From Desulfobacteraceae bacterium (lineage in GTDB: Bacteria; Desulfobacterota; Desulfobacteria; Desulfobacterales; JAABSP01), in contig JAABTD010000011.1 of assembly GCA_011390065.1 (NCBI GenBank), positions 1-42,358 of the forward strand: 42,358 bases of DNA, given 5' to 3'. The notes under the pieces were generated by a model. It was given only the letters and a program-made list of their open reading frames with translations, was not told the origin of the DNA and ran no database searches. Both the position numbers and the translations under genes were made by a program. Below, in pieces: positions 10,852 through 19,111 of the stretch. Every line of letters starts with the position of its first letter. Position 1 is the first letter of the stretch.

Positions 10852-10921
10852 TTTGGCGTTTGGGTGGATCATCACAGGATAACCTGCCCGGAGAAACGCG
10901 GCGGAACGGGAGCGGAAAAAC

Positions 10922-11140
10922 ATGGCAAAAGAAGAACCGATTAAAGTGCAGGGGACGGTGATTGAAACCCTTCCCAATGCGATGTTCAAGGTCGAATTGG
11001 AAAACAAACACCAGATTCTTGCGCATATTTCCGGAAAAATGCGTATGCACTTCATAAAAATTCTGCCCGGCGACACCGTTACGGTCGAGCTTTCTCCGTA
11101 CGATCTCACGCGAGGTCGTATTACCTACAGGGCGAAATAG
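10922..11140 (+). CDS. infA: Translation initiation factor IF-1
   Basis: IF-1 is a single S1/OB-fold domain that blocks the A site during initiation. The 72-residue protein is full-length and typical: [44 protein letters not shown], and the ending [13 protein letters not shown]. It lies 70 bases after secY and just before rpmJ. Confidence 0.97.
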   Translation: MAKEEPIKVQGTVIETLPNAMFKVELENKHQILAHISGKMRMHFIKILPGDTVTVELSPYDLTRGRITYRAK

Positions 11141-11155
11141 CAATAAGGAGAAGAG

Positions 11156-11269
11156 ATGAAAGTCAGAGCGTCGGTGAAAAAGATGTGCAGCAGCTGCAAG
11201 GTGATTCGAAGAAAAGGGATCGTCCGAATCATCTGTAAAAACAAGCGCCATAAACAGCGGCAGGGATAG
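11156..11269 (+). CDS. rpmJ: 50S ribosomal protein L36
   Basis: This 37-residue gene is short and easily missed. It reads [20 protein letters not shown] and ends NKRHKQRQG, matching L36 end to end. The zinc site is intact (C11, C14, C27, H32), so it is the C+ form. AAGGAG at 11145-11150 precedes the ATG. It sits between infA and rpsM, the usual place. Confidence 0.95.
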   Translation: MKVRASVKKMCSSCKVIRRKGIVRIICKNKRHKQRQG

Positions 11270-11279
11270 GAGGAAGACG

Positions 11280-11663
11280 TTGGCACGAATTGCAGGTGTA
11301 GACTTACCAAGGCAGAAAAGGATCGAGATCGGGCTGACCTATATCTACGGCATCGGTCGTGCGACTTCCCGCGAGATCCTGGATCGGCTGAACATTGACC
11401 CGGGGGTCAAAACAGATGATCTCAGCAGCGAACAAATCAACGACATTCGAAAGATCATCGATGACGAGTATAAGGTAGAAGGGGAACTCCGTACGGAAAT
11501 CTCCATGAATATAAAGCGGTTGATGGACCTGGGGTGCTACCGGGGCCTTCGCCATCGTAAATCGTTGCCGGTCCACGGGCAGCGGACCTCCACAAACGCC
11601 CGGACCCGAAAAGGACCGAGAAGAACGGCGGTGAAGAAGAAGGGCGGCGCCAAGAAGAAGTAA
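11280..11663 (+). CDS. rpsM: 30S ribosomal protein S13 (TTG start)
   Basis: S13 contacts the P-site tRNA and bridges to L5. The 127-residue protein has [25 protein letters not shown] at the start, the helix-two-turn-helix with [20 protein letters not shown], and the basic tail [21 protein letters not shown]. The start is TTG at 11280 with AGGAGGAAG immediately upstream. Confidence 0.97.
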   Translation: MARIAGVDLPRQKRIEIGLTYIYGIGRATSREILDRLNIDPGVKTDDLSSEQINDIRKIIDDEYKVEGELRTEISMNIKRLMDLGCYRGLRHRKSLPVHGQRTSTNARTRKGPRRTAVKKKGGAKKK

Positions 11664-11693
11664 ACCGATATCCATAAGACCGATATCCATAAG
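11664..11693 (+). repeat. Exact 15-bp tandem duplication between rpsM and rpsK
   Basis: The unit ACCGATATCCATAAG occurs at 11664-11678 and again, without change, at 11679-11693. It begins at the base after the rpsM stop and makes up most of the gap to rpsK. It looks like a recent tandem duplication; each unit contains the palindrome GATATC. No role is evident. Confidence 0.75.
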
Positions 11694-11707
11694 ACAGGAT
11701 GCAACAG

Positions 11708-12094
11708 ATGCCGAGAAGAACCCGTACGAAGAAAAAAGAGAAGAAAAATATTGCCACCGGGGTGGTTCATATTCAATCTACGTTCAACAACACCATCATC
11801 ACGATCACCGATCCCAACGGCAACATCGTTTCCTGGTCCAGCGCCGGGGTGCAGGGCTTTAAAGGCTCTCGGAAAAGCACGCCGTTTGCCGCTCAGCTGG
11901 CAGCCGAAGATGCGGCCCGAAAGGCGATGGAGCATGGAATGAAGAATGTGGAAGTGTACGTCAAGGGGCCGGGCGCGGGGCGTGAATCCGCCCTTCGATC
12001 GCTCCAGGCAGTGGGGTTTAACGTTTTGATGATTAAAGACGTCACCCCGATACCCCATAACGGCTGCCGCCCGCCGAAACGGCGCAGAGTTTAG
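11708..12094 (+). CDS. rpsK: 30S ribosomal protein S11
   Basis: S11 shapes the 30S platform near the Shine-Dalgarno helix. The 128-residue protein contains [41 protein letters not shown] and the C-terminal [18 protein letters not shown]. ATGs exist at 11699 and 11708; ACAGGA at 11693-11698 is better spaced for 11708, and the family usually starts close to PRRTR or later. Confidence 0.96.
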   Translation: MPRRTRTKKKEKKNIATGVVHIQSTFNNTIITITDPNGNIVSWSSAGVQGFKGSRKSTPFAAQLAAEDAARKAMEHGMKNVEVYVKGPGAGRESALRSLQAVGFNVLMIKDVTPIPHNGCRPPKRRRV

Positions 12095-12111
12095 TGTAAG
12101 GAGGAAAAAGA

Positions 12112-12741
12112 TTGGCACGATATAGAGGTTCAGTTTGCAGGATATGCCGACGGGAAAACCTGAAGCTGTTTCTGAAGGGCGACCGGTGTTATTCAGATAA
12201 ATGCGCCTTCGACCGTCGCGGTTACCCGCCGGGACAGCACGGCCAGCGCCGCCGGGGCAAGATCTCGGGCTACGGCGTTCAGCTTCGGGAGAAGCAGAAG
12301 GTTAAACGAATGTACGGGCTGGTCGAAAATCAGTTTCACCTGTTTTTCGAACGCGCTGAACGGCAGAAGGGCATTACCGGCATCAATCTGCTGGTATCCC
12401 TGGAGCGCCGTCTTGACAATGTGGTTTACCGATTGGGATTCGTCAATTCGCGCAACCAGGGACGCCATTTCGTCCGCCATGGTCATTTTACCATCAATGG
12501 CCGGAAAGCCAATATCCCGTCCCAACTGGTGAACATCAACGATGTTGTTGAGGTGCGCGAGAAGAGTCGCAATGTTCAGGCGATTCAGGATGCCTTGGAG
12601 GCGGTGGTGCGTCGAGGCGTTCCGCCCTGGTTGGAATTGGATAAAGATAATTTCAAAGGTCTGGTGAGTTCCTTTCCAGTCCGAGAAGATCTGACCATGC
12701 CGATGCAAGAGAACCTCATTGTCGAGCTGTACTCCAAGTAG
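12112..12741 (+). CDS. rpsD: 30S ribosomal protein S4, zinc form (TTG start)
   Basis: S4 nucleates 30S assembly, and in E. coli represses the alpha operon. The 209-residue protein has an N-terminal four-cysteine knuckle (CRIC and CYSDKC; C9, C12, C26, C31), the [16 protein letters not shown] segment, and the S4 RNA-binding domain with [17 protein letters not shown] and RQLV-type loops. TTG at 12112 is preceded by AAGGAGG (12098-12104). Confidence 0.96.
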   Translation: MARYRGSVCRICRRENLKLFLKGDRCYSDKCAFDRRGYPPGQHGQRRRGKISGYGVQLREKQKVKRMYGLVENQFHLFFERAERQKGITGINLLVSLERRLDNVVYRLGFVNSRNQGRHFVRHGHFTINGRKANIPSQLVNINDVVEVREKSRNVQAIQDALEAVVRRGVPPWLELDKDNFKGLVSSFPVREDLTMPMQENLIVELYSK

Positions 12742-12796
12742 AAAGGCATATGACCGAAAATCGGGATAATGCTGCAACACCATTCGGAGTGGATAC

Positions 12797-13819
12797 ATGC
12801 CATCAAATGACCTGATGTACATGAACTGGCAGAATATGATTCTGCCGGAAAAGGTTCATGTCGAAGAGAGTACGCCCTCCCATGGAAAGTTCGTCTGCGA
12901 GCCTTTTGAACGCGGATTCGGAATTACCATCGGCAATTCTTTGAGGAGAATTATCATTTCCTCTCTCTATGGCGCCGCCATTGTCGCAGTGAAGTTCGAC
13001 ACGGTAATGCATGAGTTCAGTGCAGTGCCGGGAGTGCTGGAGGATGTGTCAGAGATCATCCTTAATCTCAAAGAAGTCCGACTCAAAAGCGCTGACAGCG
13101 AGCCCAGGACGGTGCGCATTGATAAAGAGGGGCCCTGCGACGTCAGGGCCGGAGACATCGTCAGCGAGGACGGAAAGGTAGAGGTCCTCAATCCGGGACA
13201 GCACATTGCGACCCTTTCCGACCAAGGGAAGCTGAAAATGACCCTGACCGTGAAAATCGGGAAAGGGTACTCGCTATCCGAGGAAAATAAGGATCCGGAC
13301 GACCCGGTCGGGACGATTCCCATTGATGCCGTTTTTTCTCCCATTAAACGGGTGAATTATACGGTGGGCAATGCTCGCGTCGGGCAAATGACGGATTACG
13401 ATAAACTGACCATGGAGGTATGGACCGACGGCAGCATCATGCCGGAGGATGCGGTTGCTTTCGCAGCCAAGATTCTGAAAGAGCAGATGAGCATTTTCAT
13501 CAATTTCGATGAAAATAAGGAGCCGGAGCCGGAAAAAGGGGCTGAAGAAGATGAAAAACCTCTGTTCAACGAAAATCTCTACCGGAGCGTTGAAGAACTG
13601 GAACTGTCTGTCCGGAGCGCCAACTGCCTGAAAAATGCAGACATCAACAAGATATACCAGTTGGTGAGCAAAACAGAATCCGAAATGCTCAAAACCAAGA
13701 ATTTCGGGAGAAAGTCGCTGAATGAGATTAAAGAGGTCCTCACTGAAATGGGCCTCTCGCTGGGCATGAAGCTTGACGGGTTCGTGCCGCCCGAAGACGA
13801 TACCGAGGAAGGAGAATAG
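12797..13819 (+). CDS. rpoA: DNA-directed RNA polymerase subunit alpha
   Basis: The alpha subunit dimerises to scaffold RNA polymerase and contacts promoter UP elements. The N-terminal domain shows [25 protein letters not shown] and [10 protein letters not shown]; the C-terminal domain shows [35 protein letters not shown]-like and [11 protein letters not shown] motifs. The linker around residues 235-255 is rich in acidic residues. At 340 residues it has normal length. In-frame ATGs at 12797 and 12815 are both possible; neither has a strong ribosome-binding site. Confidence 0.97.
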   Translation: MPSNDLMYMNWQNMILPEKVHVEESTPSHGKFVCEPFERGFGITIGNSLRRIIISSLYGAAIVAVKFDTVMHEFSAVPGVLEDVSEIILNLKEVRLKSADSEPRTVRIDKEGPCDVRAGDIVSEDGKVEVLNPGQHIATLSDQGKLKMTLTVKIGKGYSLSEENKDPDDPVGTIPIDAVFSPIKRVNYTVGNARVGQMTDYDKLTMEVWTDGSIMPEDAVAFAAKILKEQMSIFINFDENKEPEPEKGAEEDEKPLFNENLYRSVEELELSVRSANCLKNADINKIYQLVSKTESEMLKTKNFGRKSLNEIKEVLTEMGLSLGMKLDGFVPPEDDTEEGE

Positions 13820-13828
13820 GAGCGCGCC

Positions 13829-14281
13829 ATGAGACATCGCAAAGCCGGTGCAAAACTGGGACGGAACAGCAGCCACAGAAAAGCCATGTTTCGCAACATG
13901 GCGACATCGCTTTTTAAACACGACCGAATTCGTACGACCGATACCAAAGCCAAGGAACTCAGAGGGTGGATCGACCATCTGGTCACTCTGGCGAAACGCG
14001 GCGACCTTCACGCCCGTCGGCAGGCGCTGTCTATCCTCCGGGAAAAGGAGGTCGTGCACAAGCTTTTCGAGGAAGCGTCGGTGCGGTTCAGCGATATCTC
14101 CGGCGGATATACGCGGATCATCAAGGAAGGCATCCGGAAAGGCGACGCGGCCCCGATGTCCATTATTGAACTGGTGGCGGCAGACAAGAAAATAGCCCGG
14201 AAGTCCGAAAAGAAGAAGATCTCTGCACCGGACAGGCCCAAGCCAGCGCGCGCCGTAGAATCGACGGAGAGCACGCCATAG
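13829..14281 (+). CDS. rplQ: 50S ribosomal protein L17 with basic C-terminal tail
   Basis: L17 lies at the bottom of the 50S subunit near the tunnel exit. The 150-residue protein has [44 protein letters not shown] and [26 protein letters not shown], which cover the whole family domain. The last ~30 residues form a low-complexity lysine/alanine/proline tail beyond the usual end. It is the last gene of the ribosomal cluster. Confidence 0.96.
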   Translation: MRHRKAGAKLGRNSSHRKAMFRNMATSLFKHDRIRTTDTKAKELRGWIDHLVTLAKRGDLHARRQALSILREKEVVHKLFEEASVRFSDISGGYTRIIKEGIRKGDAAPMSIIELVAADKKIARKSEKKKISAPDRPKPARAVESTESTP

Positions 14282-14333
14282 CCGAGGGCCGACCCGCATC
14301 GGTTTCGAGCGCTCCCCAGTAAAGAGTGTTTCC

Positions 14334-14367
14334 AAGGCCCCGTCCGATATCGGACGGGGCCTTTTTA
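14334..14367 (+). terminator. Intrinsic terminator after rplQ
   Basis: A perfect 30-base palindrome (14334-14363, centred on GATATC, arms beginning AAGGCCCCGTCC) is followed by a run of T. The 13-15 bp GC-rich stem plus T-tract is a strong Rho-independent terminator and ends the ribosomal operon, 52 bases after the rplQ stop. Confidence 0.92.
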
Positions 14368-14389
14368 TTACCCTTCAAAGGAGACGGAA

Positions 14390-15268
14390 ATGAACCGAAT
14401 CACCCTCATGGTCAACGGAATCCCGGGGAACATGGCCCTGCAGGTGGCCCGGCAGGCCCTCCAAGACGACCGGTTCGCACTGCTTCCCTATTCGCTTACC
14501 GGACCGGAGATCCCCGAGGATCGGTATGGTCTGGCGGATCGATACATCCAGTTGATCCGGCCCGATGAGCGGGCGTCGCGCCTGCCGGACATCGCCGCCC
14601 AGCCGGTGATCGCCGTCGATTACACCCATCCTTCGGCGGTGAACGACAATGCGCGGTTGTACTGCGACCATAACATCCCCTTCGTCATGGGCACCACCGG
14701 CGGCGACCGGGTGAAGTTGACGGAGACCGTCCAACGCGCCGCCATCCCGGCGGTGATCGCCCCTAACATGGCCAAGCAGATCGTGGGCTTCCAGGCCATG
14801 ATGGAATGGGCCTCGGAGACCTTTCCCGGACTGTTCGAAGGGTATTCGATGAGGATCGAGGAAAGCCACCAGAAGGGCAAGGCGGACACCAGCGGCACCG
14901 CCAAGGCCATGGTCGGCTATTTCAACGACCTGGGGGTTCCTTTCTCAGCCGACGAGATCGTCCAGGTCCGGGACCCGGAAGTCCAGCGGCGGGAGTGGGC
15001 CATCCCCGAGGGCCATCTGGGCGGGCACGGGTGGCACACCTACACCCTGACTTCGCCGGATGAGACCGTCCGTTTCACATTTTCCCACAATGTCAACGGC
15101 CGGGATGTCTACGCCAAAGGCGCCCTGGACGCCGCGGCGTACCTTGCGGGAAAGGTTGCCAAGGGTGAGAAAGGGCGGGTTTTCAGCATGATCGATGTGC
15201 TTCGGGGGGTTGCTGAAGGGGGCGGCACGCTAGATCCATGGATCCAGCGTGCCGGAATGGATTATTGA
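14390..15268 (+). CDS. dapB: 4-hydroxy-tetrahydrodipicolinate reductase, plant-like type
   Basis: This cytoplasmic enzyme reduces hydroxy-tetrahydrodipicolinate with NAD(P)H in lysine and diaminopimelate synthesis. The 292-residue protein has an N-terminal Rossmann-like segment (LMVNGIPGNMALQVA), VAVDYTHPSAV and FVMGTTGGDR-like motifs, and the catalytic loop EESHQKGKADTSGTAKAM, which resembles the plant-type DapB (SHQ..K.DTSGTAKA) more than the E. coli form (HHxxKxDAPSGTA). The C-terminal GRDVYAKGALDAAAYLAG is typical. AAAGGAG precedes the ATG. The stop overlaps the stop of the convergent cytochrome gene. Confidence 0.92.
   Translation: MNRITLMVNGIPGNMALQVARQALQDDRFALLPYSLTGPEIPEDRYGLADRYIQLIRPDERASRLPDIAAQPVIAVDYTHPSAVNDNARLYCDHNIPFVMGTTGGDRVKLTETVQRAAIPAVIAPNMAKQIVGFQAMMEWASETFPGLFEGYSMRIEESHQKGKADTSGTAKAMVGYFNDLGVPFSADEIVQVRDPEVQRREWAIPEGHLGGHGWHTYTLTSPDETVRFTFSHNVNGRDVYAKGALDAAAYLAGKVAKGEKGRVFSMIDVLRGVAEGGGTLDPWIQRAGMDY
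15223..15254. repeat. 32-bp near-perfect palindrome at the 3' end of dapB
   Basis: The arms CGGCACGCT (15223-15231) and AGCGTGCCG (15246-15254) flank the palindrome GATCCATGGATC (15233-15244), with a single A/C mismatch at 15232/15245. It lies in the last codons of dapB and just beyond the end of the convergent cytochrome gene. It could act as a transcription barrier or mRNA end-stabiliser for both convergent transcripts, though no T-run follows. Confidence 0.6.
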
Positions 15269-17313
15269 TTCAGGCTCTCATAAAAAGCAGCGATGGGTTG
15301 GTAGGGTCCCAATTGGTGCTGGGCCTGTGGAAAATCATCCGCATAGGGCGGGTAGGGCGAATCGACCGGTTTGGTGGTCAGATCCGGATAATCGGTCTTC
15401 AGGAATTCCGGGTCCATCTTGGGTCGGACATCCTCCCCGAAGAACAGATAATATCCAGCCACATCATAGGCCTGCTCGTCGCTGAGGAAGGGATCATCCC
15501 AGACAGTCCCCAGCGGCATGTTGGTTTTCATGAATTCCGCCGAGGTGAGCAACCGGTGCATCCCGGCGCCGTTGTTGAAGGGCTTGACATCCGTATTTTC
15601 CCATAGCGGTGGAACGGTCATGGCGCCCTCCGGTTCCCAGGGCGCGCTGTAACCGGCGTGTTCGGGCCAATCCGGCGTGCCGTGGCAGCCCTGACAGTAG
15701 ATCCGGTAGTTTTCCGCGCCCCCGGCCAAGTCGGCCCGCCGCGACGGATTGCGAAGCGTGATCCGACCGACGCCGTGCAGCTCTTCCGGGGTATCCTCCG
15801 GAGTCATCCAGTTGAAAAAGGCCACTATGGCCTGCATCTCCTCACTGTCGACGGGCAGGGGCTCGCCGTTCATGCTCCGTTGCATGCAGCCGTTGATCCG
15901 GTCCTCCAGGCTTGCCATGGCCGCTGCTCGATTCCGGTACTGGGGATAGCGATTCGCCACGCCAAGCCAAGTGAGCCCAAAGGGCTTGGCGCCGGCTTCC
16001 TGATGACAGTTGCTGCAAGTCAGGTTGTTGCCGGCATACCGCATCTCCTCATCTTCGGCCGCCGGGCCGATCAGGCTTGCGGTGCGGGTCAGGAGTTCAT
16101 ACCCGTAGCGGATATCGCCATCGGGCATTTCATCCATGTTCGGCGGCTGCCACCAGCCAATTTTCTGGACGGCTTCCGGGGGCGGCGTCGCCGTGGTCCG
16201 TTCAATATCGGACAGAGACACCAGGAAGCGGAGCAGGGCGTGAACTTCATCCCGGTTCAGGGTTTTGTTCAGCTGAAGCCGCGACATCAGGTCCACCGCT
16301 TCACCCAAGGTCCGGACCCGGCCGTTATGGTAATAGGGGGAGGTCAACACCACTTCACGGAGGGAGGGAACCTTGAAGAAATACTGGTCGGCCGGATCAC
16401 CGGTCACTTCAGATCGGCCGTAGTCGATGGTCGTCTCCTCGACTGTCCCGGTGGCGGGATCGAATTCTTCGGGATAGGGGTAATCGCCGAAGATTCCGAC
16501 CTTCTGGTAAAACTGTCCGCCCAGGACCGGCCCGTTATGACACTGCACACATCCGGCGTCGATGAAGAGGGTCAGCCCCTCTTTCTGGGCGTTGGATAAG
16601 GCGGATTCCTCGCCGGCCAGGTACTGGTCGAATCGGTTCCGGGTAATCAGGGTCCGTTCAAAGGCCGCGATGGCTTCCCCCACATTGTCGTAATTGATGG
16701 CGGGATCATCCTTCGGAAACGCGGCTGCAAATGCATCCGGATATCCTTCCAGGGCCCGCAGCCGTTCCAGAACATCCTGCTCATCGGGCATTCCCATTTC
16801 GATGGGATTCAGGATTGGTCCTCCGGCCTGTTCCTTCAGATCGGCTGCCCGTCCGTCCCAGAACTGGCGGAAGTGGAATCCGGCGTTGAGGGTGGTGGGG
16901 GAATTTCGGGGTCCGAAATCGTTTTTTGAACCGGGCGACGTGATGCGGTTGTCGGCGCCGGCGGCATTCCGATCAATGGGGTGACAGGTATTGCAGGACT
17001 GATCTTTATTGATGGAGATCCCCTGCTCGAAGTAGAGGCGCTCACCCAATGCGACCCTGGCGGGCGTATCCGACAGTGCCCCGGGCATCTGGGAAGGCAG
17101 TTCCCCGAAAAGCACCTGACTCCGGGCCATCAGGGTGCTTGGCTCCTGGGGCGCCGGGGCGGCCGGCTCCTCCACGGGCGGGCCTTCGGACAGATCGCCG
17201 TCATCATCATCGTCGTCGTCATTGTCGCATCCCAAGACCAGCAAACACATCGGCAGCACGCACAGGACCGACAGTTTGAGCCAAAATGACCGTCTCAAAA
17301 ACAGAAGTTTCAT
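15262..17313 (-). CDS. Tetraheme lipoprotein: cytochrome c peroxidase fused to TsdA-like thiosulfate dehydrogenase
   Basis: The 683-residue protein begins with a lipoprotein signal peptide (lipobox LVLGC, acylated C29) and an aspartate-rich spacer (residues 30-40). Residues ~60-370 match di-heme cytochrome c peroxidase/MauG proteins: heme motifs CNTCH (107-111) and CVQCH (255-259), plus FGPRNSPTTLN, FWDGRA, NPIEMG. Residues ~395-630 match TsdA-type thiosulfate dehydrogenases: CSNCH (433-437), then NRYPQYRNR, SLEDRINGCMQRSMNG where C476 fits the unusual Cys heme ligand, then CQGCH (540-544) and KTNMPLG (M599) as a likely distal Met ligand. So it should sit in the periplasm on a membrane. Both halves look intact. 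It is monocistronic and convergent with dapB; AAAGGAGAGG precedes the ATG. The link of thiosulfate oxidation to peroxide reduction is inference. Confidence 0.85.
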   Translation of the reverse strand: MKLLFLRRSFWLKLSVLCVLPMCLLVLGCDNDDDDDDDGDLSEGPPVEEPAAPAPQEPSTLMARSQVLFGELPSQMPGALSDTPARVALGERLYFEQGISINKDQSCNTCHPIDRNAAGADNRITSPGSKNDFGPRNSPTTLNAGFHFRQFWDGRAADLKEQAGGPILNPIEMGMPDEQDVLERLRALEGYPDAFAAAFPKDDPAINYDNVGEAIAAFERTLITRNRFDQYLAGEESALSNAQKEGLTLFIDAGCVQCHNGPVLGGQFYQKVGIFGDYPYPEEFDPATGTVEETTIDYGRSEVTGDPADQYFFKVPSLREVVLTSPYYHNGRVRTLGEAVDLMSRLQLNKTLNRDEVHALLRFLVSLSDIERTTATPPPEAVQKIGWWQPPNMDEMPDGDIRYGYELLTRTASLIGPAAEDEEMRYAGNNLTCSNCHQEAGAKPFGLTWLGVANRYPQYRNRAAAMASLEDRINGCMQRSMNGEPLPVDSEEMQAIVAFFNWMTPEDTPEELHGVGRITLRNPSRRADLAGGAENYRIYCQGCHGTPDWPEHAGYSAPWEPEGAMTVPPLWENTDVKPFNNGAGMHRLLTSAEFMKTNMPLGTVWDDPFLSDEQAYDVAGYYLFFGEDVRPKMDPEFLKTDYPDLTTKPVDSPYPPYADDFPQAQHQLGPYQPIAAFYESLNQ

Positions 17314-17614
17314 ATCCTCTCCTTTAAGATTTAAATCGTTTCATTGACGCCTCACATCCCTGATTCCGTTGAACCGCATCACCCCCTCTCGCCTGTATCG
17401 GCTGAAAATGAATTATTCCCATATTTCTTGTATACACCGGGCAGGAAGGGGGGGGCTATGGGGTATATCTATTATAATCTACGCTGAAAGGGTGTAGATC
17501 GGGCAAGAAAGGTGAGGCGGGAATTCAGGGGGCCGGAAGCCCCTCGGTTTGATCGGCTGAGCCTGGAGGGCCTTTTCAGGGGACACCGCCACGATGGAAG
17601 ACGGCGTTACGGGA
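17314..17614. other. Intergenic region upstream of the tetraheme lipoprotein gene
   Basis: About 300 bases between the start of the tetraheme gene and the end of the 63-residue gene, both on the minus strand. It should hold the promoter of the tetraheme gene; AT-rich blocks are seen at 17325-17345 and 17407-17435. A small GC hairpin (GGGG/CCCC) lies around 17530-17548. No convincing ORF: the minus-strand frame at 17479-17682 is proline/serine-rich noise that overlaps the real small gene. Confidence 0.5.
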
Positions 17615-17806
17615 TTATTTTTCGGCGTCGGAGGATGTGTCCGGCGGTGGGGTGTTTTGGGGACCGGCGACGGTCTCTTCAACGGCGTTGTAAATGGTTT
17701 TAAATGCCTCGGGAAAGGCGGCGGGTGAAATACGTCCCACCTCGATGAACTTGACGATGATCTCTTTGGACGTTCTCAGGATCTGTTCTTCAACGGAGGA
17801 TGCCAT
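17615..17806 (-). CDS. Small helical protein of unknown function (63 aa)
   Basis: The protein reads as a compact helical domain, about residues 1-45 (EEQILRTSKEIIVKFIEVGR, ISPAAFPEAFKTIYNAVEETV), followed by a disordered proline/aspartate-rich tail. The helical pattern, EIV-like helix, short loop, PXXF/L, second helix, resembles the N-terminal part of MucR/Ros-type proteins, but there is no zinc finger, so the similarity is only suggestive. A longer frame runs upstream to 17965, but it overlaps the end of map; the ATG at 17806 with AGAAAGGA upstream is preferred. It lies 59 bases downstream of map on the same strand and is probably cotranscribed with it. Confidence 0.7.
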   Translation of the reverse strand: MASSVEEQILRTSKEIIVKFIEVGRISPAAFPEAFKTIYNAVEETVAGPQNTPPPDTSSDAEK

Positions 17807-17865
17807 GGGCCGCGGTGTTCCTTTCTTATCTGTCGGGGGAAATCTACTGAGGGGCTGAAGTCGCT

Positions 17866-18762
17866 TCAGTCGTAGGGCGTCATGCTCTCGAAGCCGGTTT
17901 CGGTGACCAGCACCGTTTGTTCGAACTGGGCTGAAAGGGAGTTGTCCCGTGTGACGGCGGTCCACTTATCCTTCAACACTTTCAGGTCTTTTTTGCCCAG
18001 GTTGATCATGGGTTCGATGGTGAAGACCATCCCGGGCACGAGGGCCACGCCCTCGCCCCGGACGCCGTAATGGGGGATCTGGGGCGCTTCATGGAAGGCG
18101 AACCCGACGCCGTGGCCGACAAACTCCCGCACCACGGAACACTTCTGGGACTCCGCATAATGCTGGATGGCCCATCCGATGTCGCCGATGGTATTGCCGG
18201 GACGGACCATGTCCATGCCCACCCGGAGGCTTTCTCTGGCCGTCGAAACGATTTTTCGGGCGTCCGGGCCTGGGATTCCCACAAAAAATGTCTTGTTGGC
18301 GTCGGCAAAATAGCCATTGAGAATGGAGGTGACATCCACGTTGACGATGTCTCCGTCATTCAGAATCCGATCATCTGGGATGCCGTGACAAATTACCTCG
18401 TTGACTGAAATGCAGCAGCTTTTGGGGAATCCGCGATAATGAAGGGGCGCCGGCGTTGCGCCATGAGCAAGGGTATGTTCATGGACGATAGCGTCGAGTT
18501 CCCCGGTGGCAATGCCGGGTCGGATGGCGGCTTCCGCCAGATCCAGGGTTTCCAGCACCAGCCGTCCGGCTTTACGTATGGCCTCGATATCCTCTGCCTT
18601 TTTGAGGCGGATTTTGTAGCTGTTGAAATACAGCTCTTCAGTGGACTGCGTTGAGGGTTGCTTTCCCTTGTGGAGGCAACATTTTTTATATTTGCGTCCG
18701 CTGCCGCAGGGGCAGGGATCATTCCGGCCGATCTTCAATGTCTTTTTATCCAGGTACATCAT
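17866..18762 (-). CDS. map: Type I methionine aminopeptidase with N-terminal SEC-C zinc motif
   Basis: The enzyme removes the initiator methionine from nascent proteins at the ribosome. The 298-residue protein starts with a SEC-C motif ([16 protein letters not shown]), a zinc knuckle known from SecA and from some bacterial MetAPs where it is thought to aid ribosome binding. The pita-bread fold follows: substrate histidine in LHYRGFPKS, metal ligands in [19 protein letters not shown] (two Asp), [10 protein letters not shown] (His), FTIEPM (Glu) and FEQTVLV (Glu). The frame extends upstream to a TTG at 18885, but the ATG pair at 18762/18759 gives the natural N-terminus. This gene is not in the secY-infA interval, where map often lies. 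Confidence 0.92.
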   Translation of the reverse strand: MMYLDKKTLKIGRNDPCPCGSGRKYKKCCLHKGKQPSTQSTEELYFNSYKIRLKKAEDIEAIRKAGRLVLETLDLAEAAIRPGIATGELDAIVHEHTLAHGATPAPLHYRGFPKSCCISVNEVICHGIPDDRILNDGDIVNVDVTSILNGYFADANKTFFVGIPGPDARKIVSTARESLRVGMDMVRPGNTIGDIGWAIQHYAESQKCSVVREFVGHGVGFAFHEAPQIPHYGVRGEGVALVPGMVFTIEPMINLGKKDLKVLKDKWTAVTRDNSLSAQFEQTVLVTETGFESMTPYD

Positions 18763-18930
18763 ATGGTGGTTTTTTCGGAGGCGTCCGCCTCCTTTTCCCT
18801 TTTCATCGACAATAAACGGGTACAATTTAAATAGTTGTGCAAGGTCTGTCAAGAAGGTTTTGGGCGGCCATCCAAAGGTCTTCAAGGCGTGAGTAGGATA
18901 TTTCTACCGATGATTACCTTTCATTACCTA

Positions 18931-18959
18931 TTGATTAACAACGCTTTTGTGTGGAATAT
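18931..18959 (+). promoter_or_regulatory. Candidate sigma-70-type promoter
   Basis: TTGATT (18931-18936), a 17-base spacer and GAATAT (18954-18959) lie in an AT-rich stretch between map and the zinc-ribbon/TPR gene, oriented toward the latter. It would leave a leader of about 145 bases. The match is moderate and is read by eye only. Confidence 0.35.
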
Positions 18960-19111
18960 GTCCTGAAGGAAGAAATGAAGAAACGGCATAAAACATCAAA
19001 GAGATCAGGCCGGATAATGGTGATTTTTACTTTTTTGACGCATTGCTTTTCCGTGGGAAGACGACGACGTTCCGATCAGCCTTGCACTTCTTTTCAACAA
19101 GGACAGACAGC

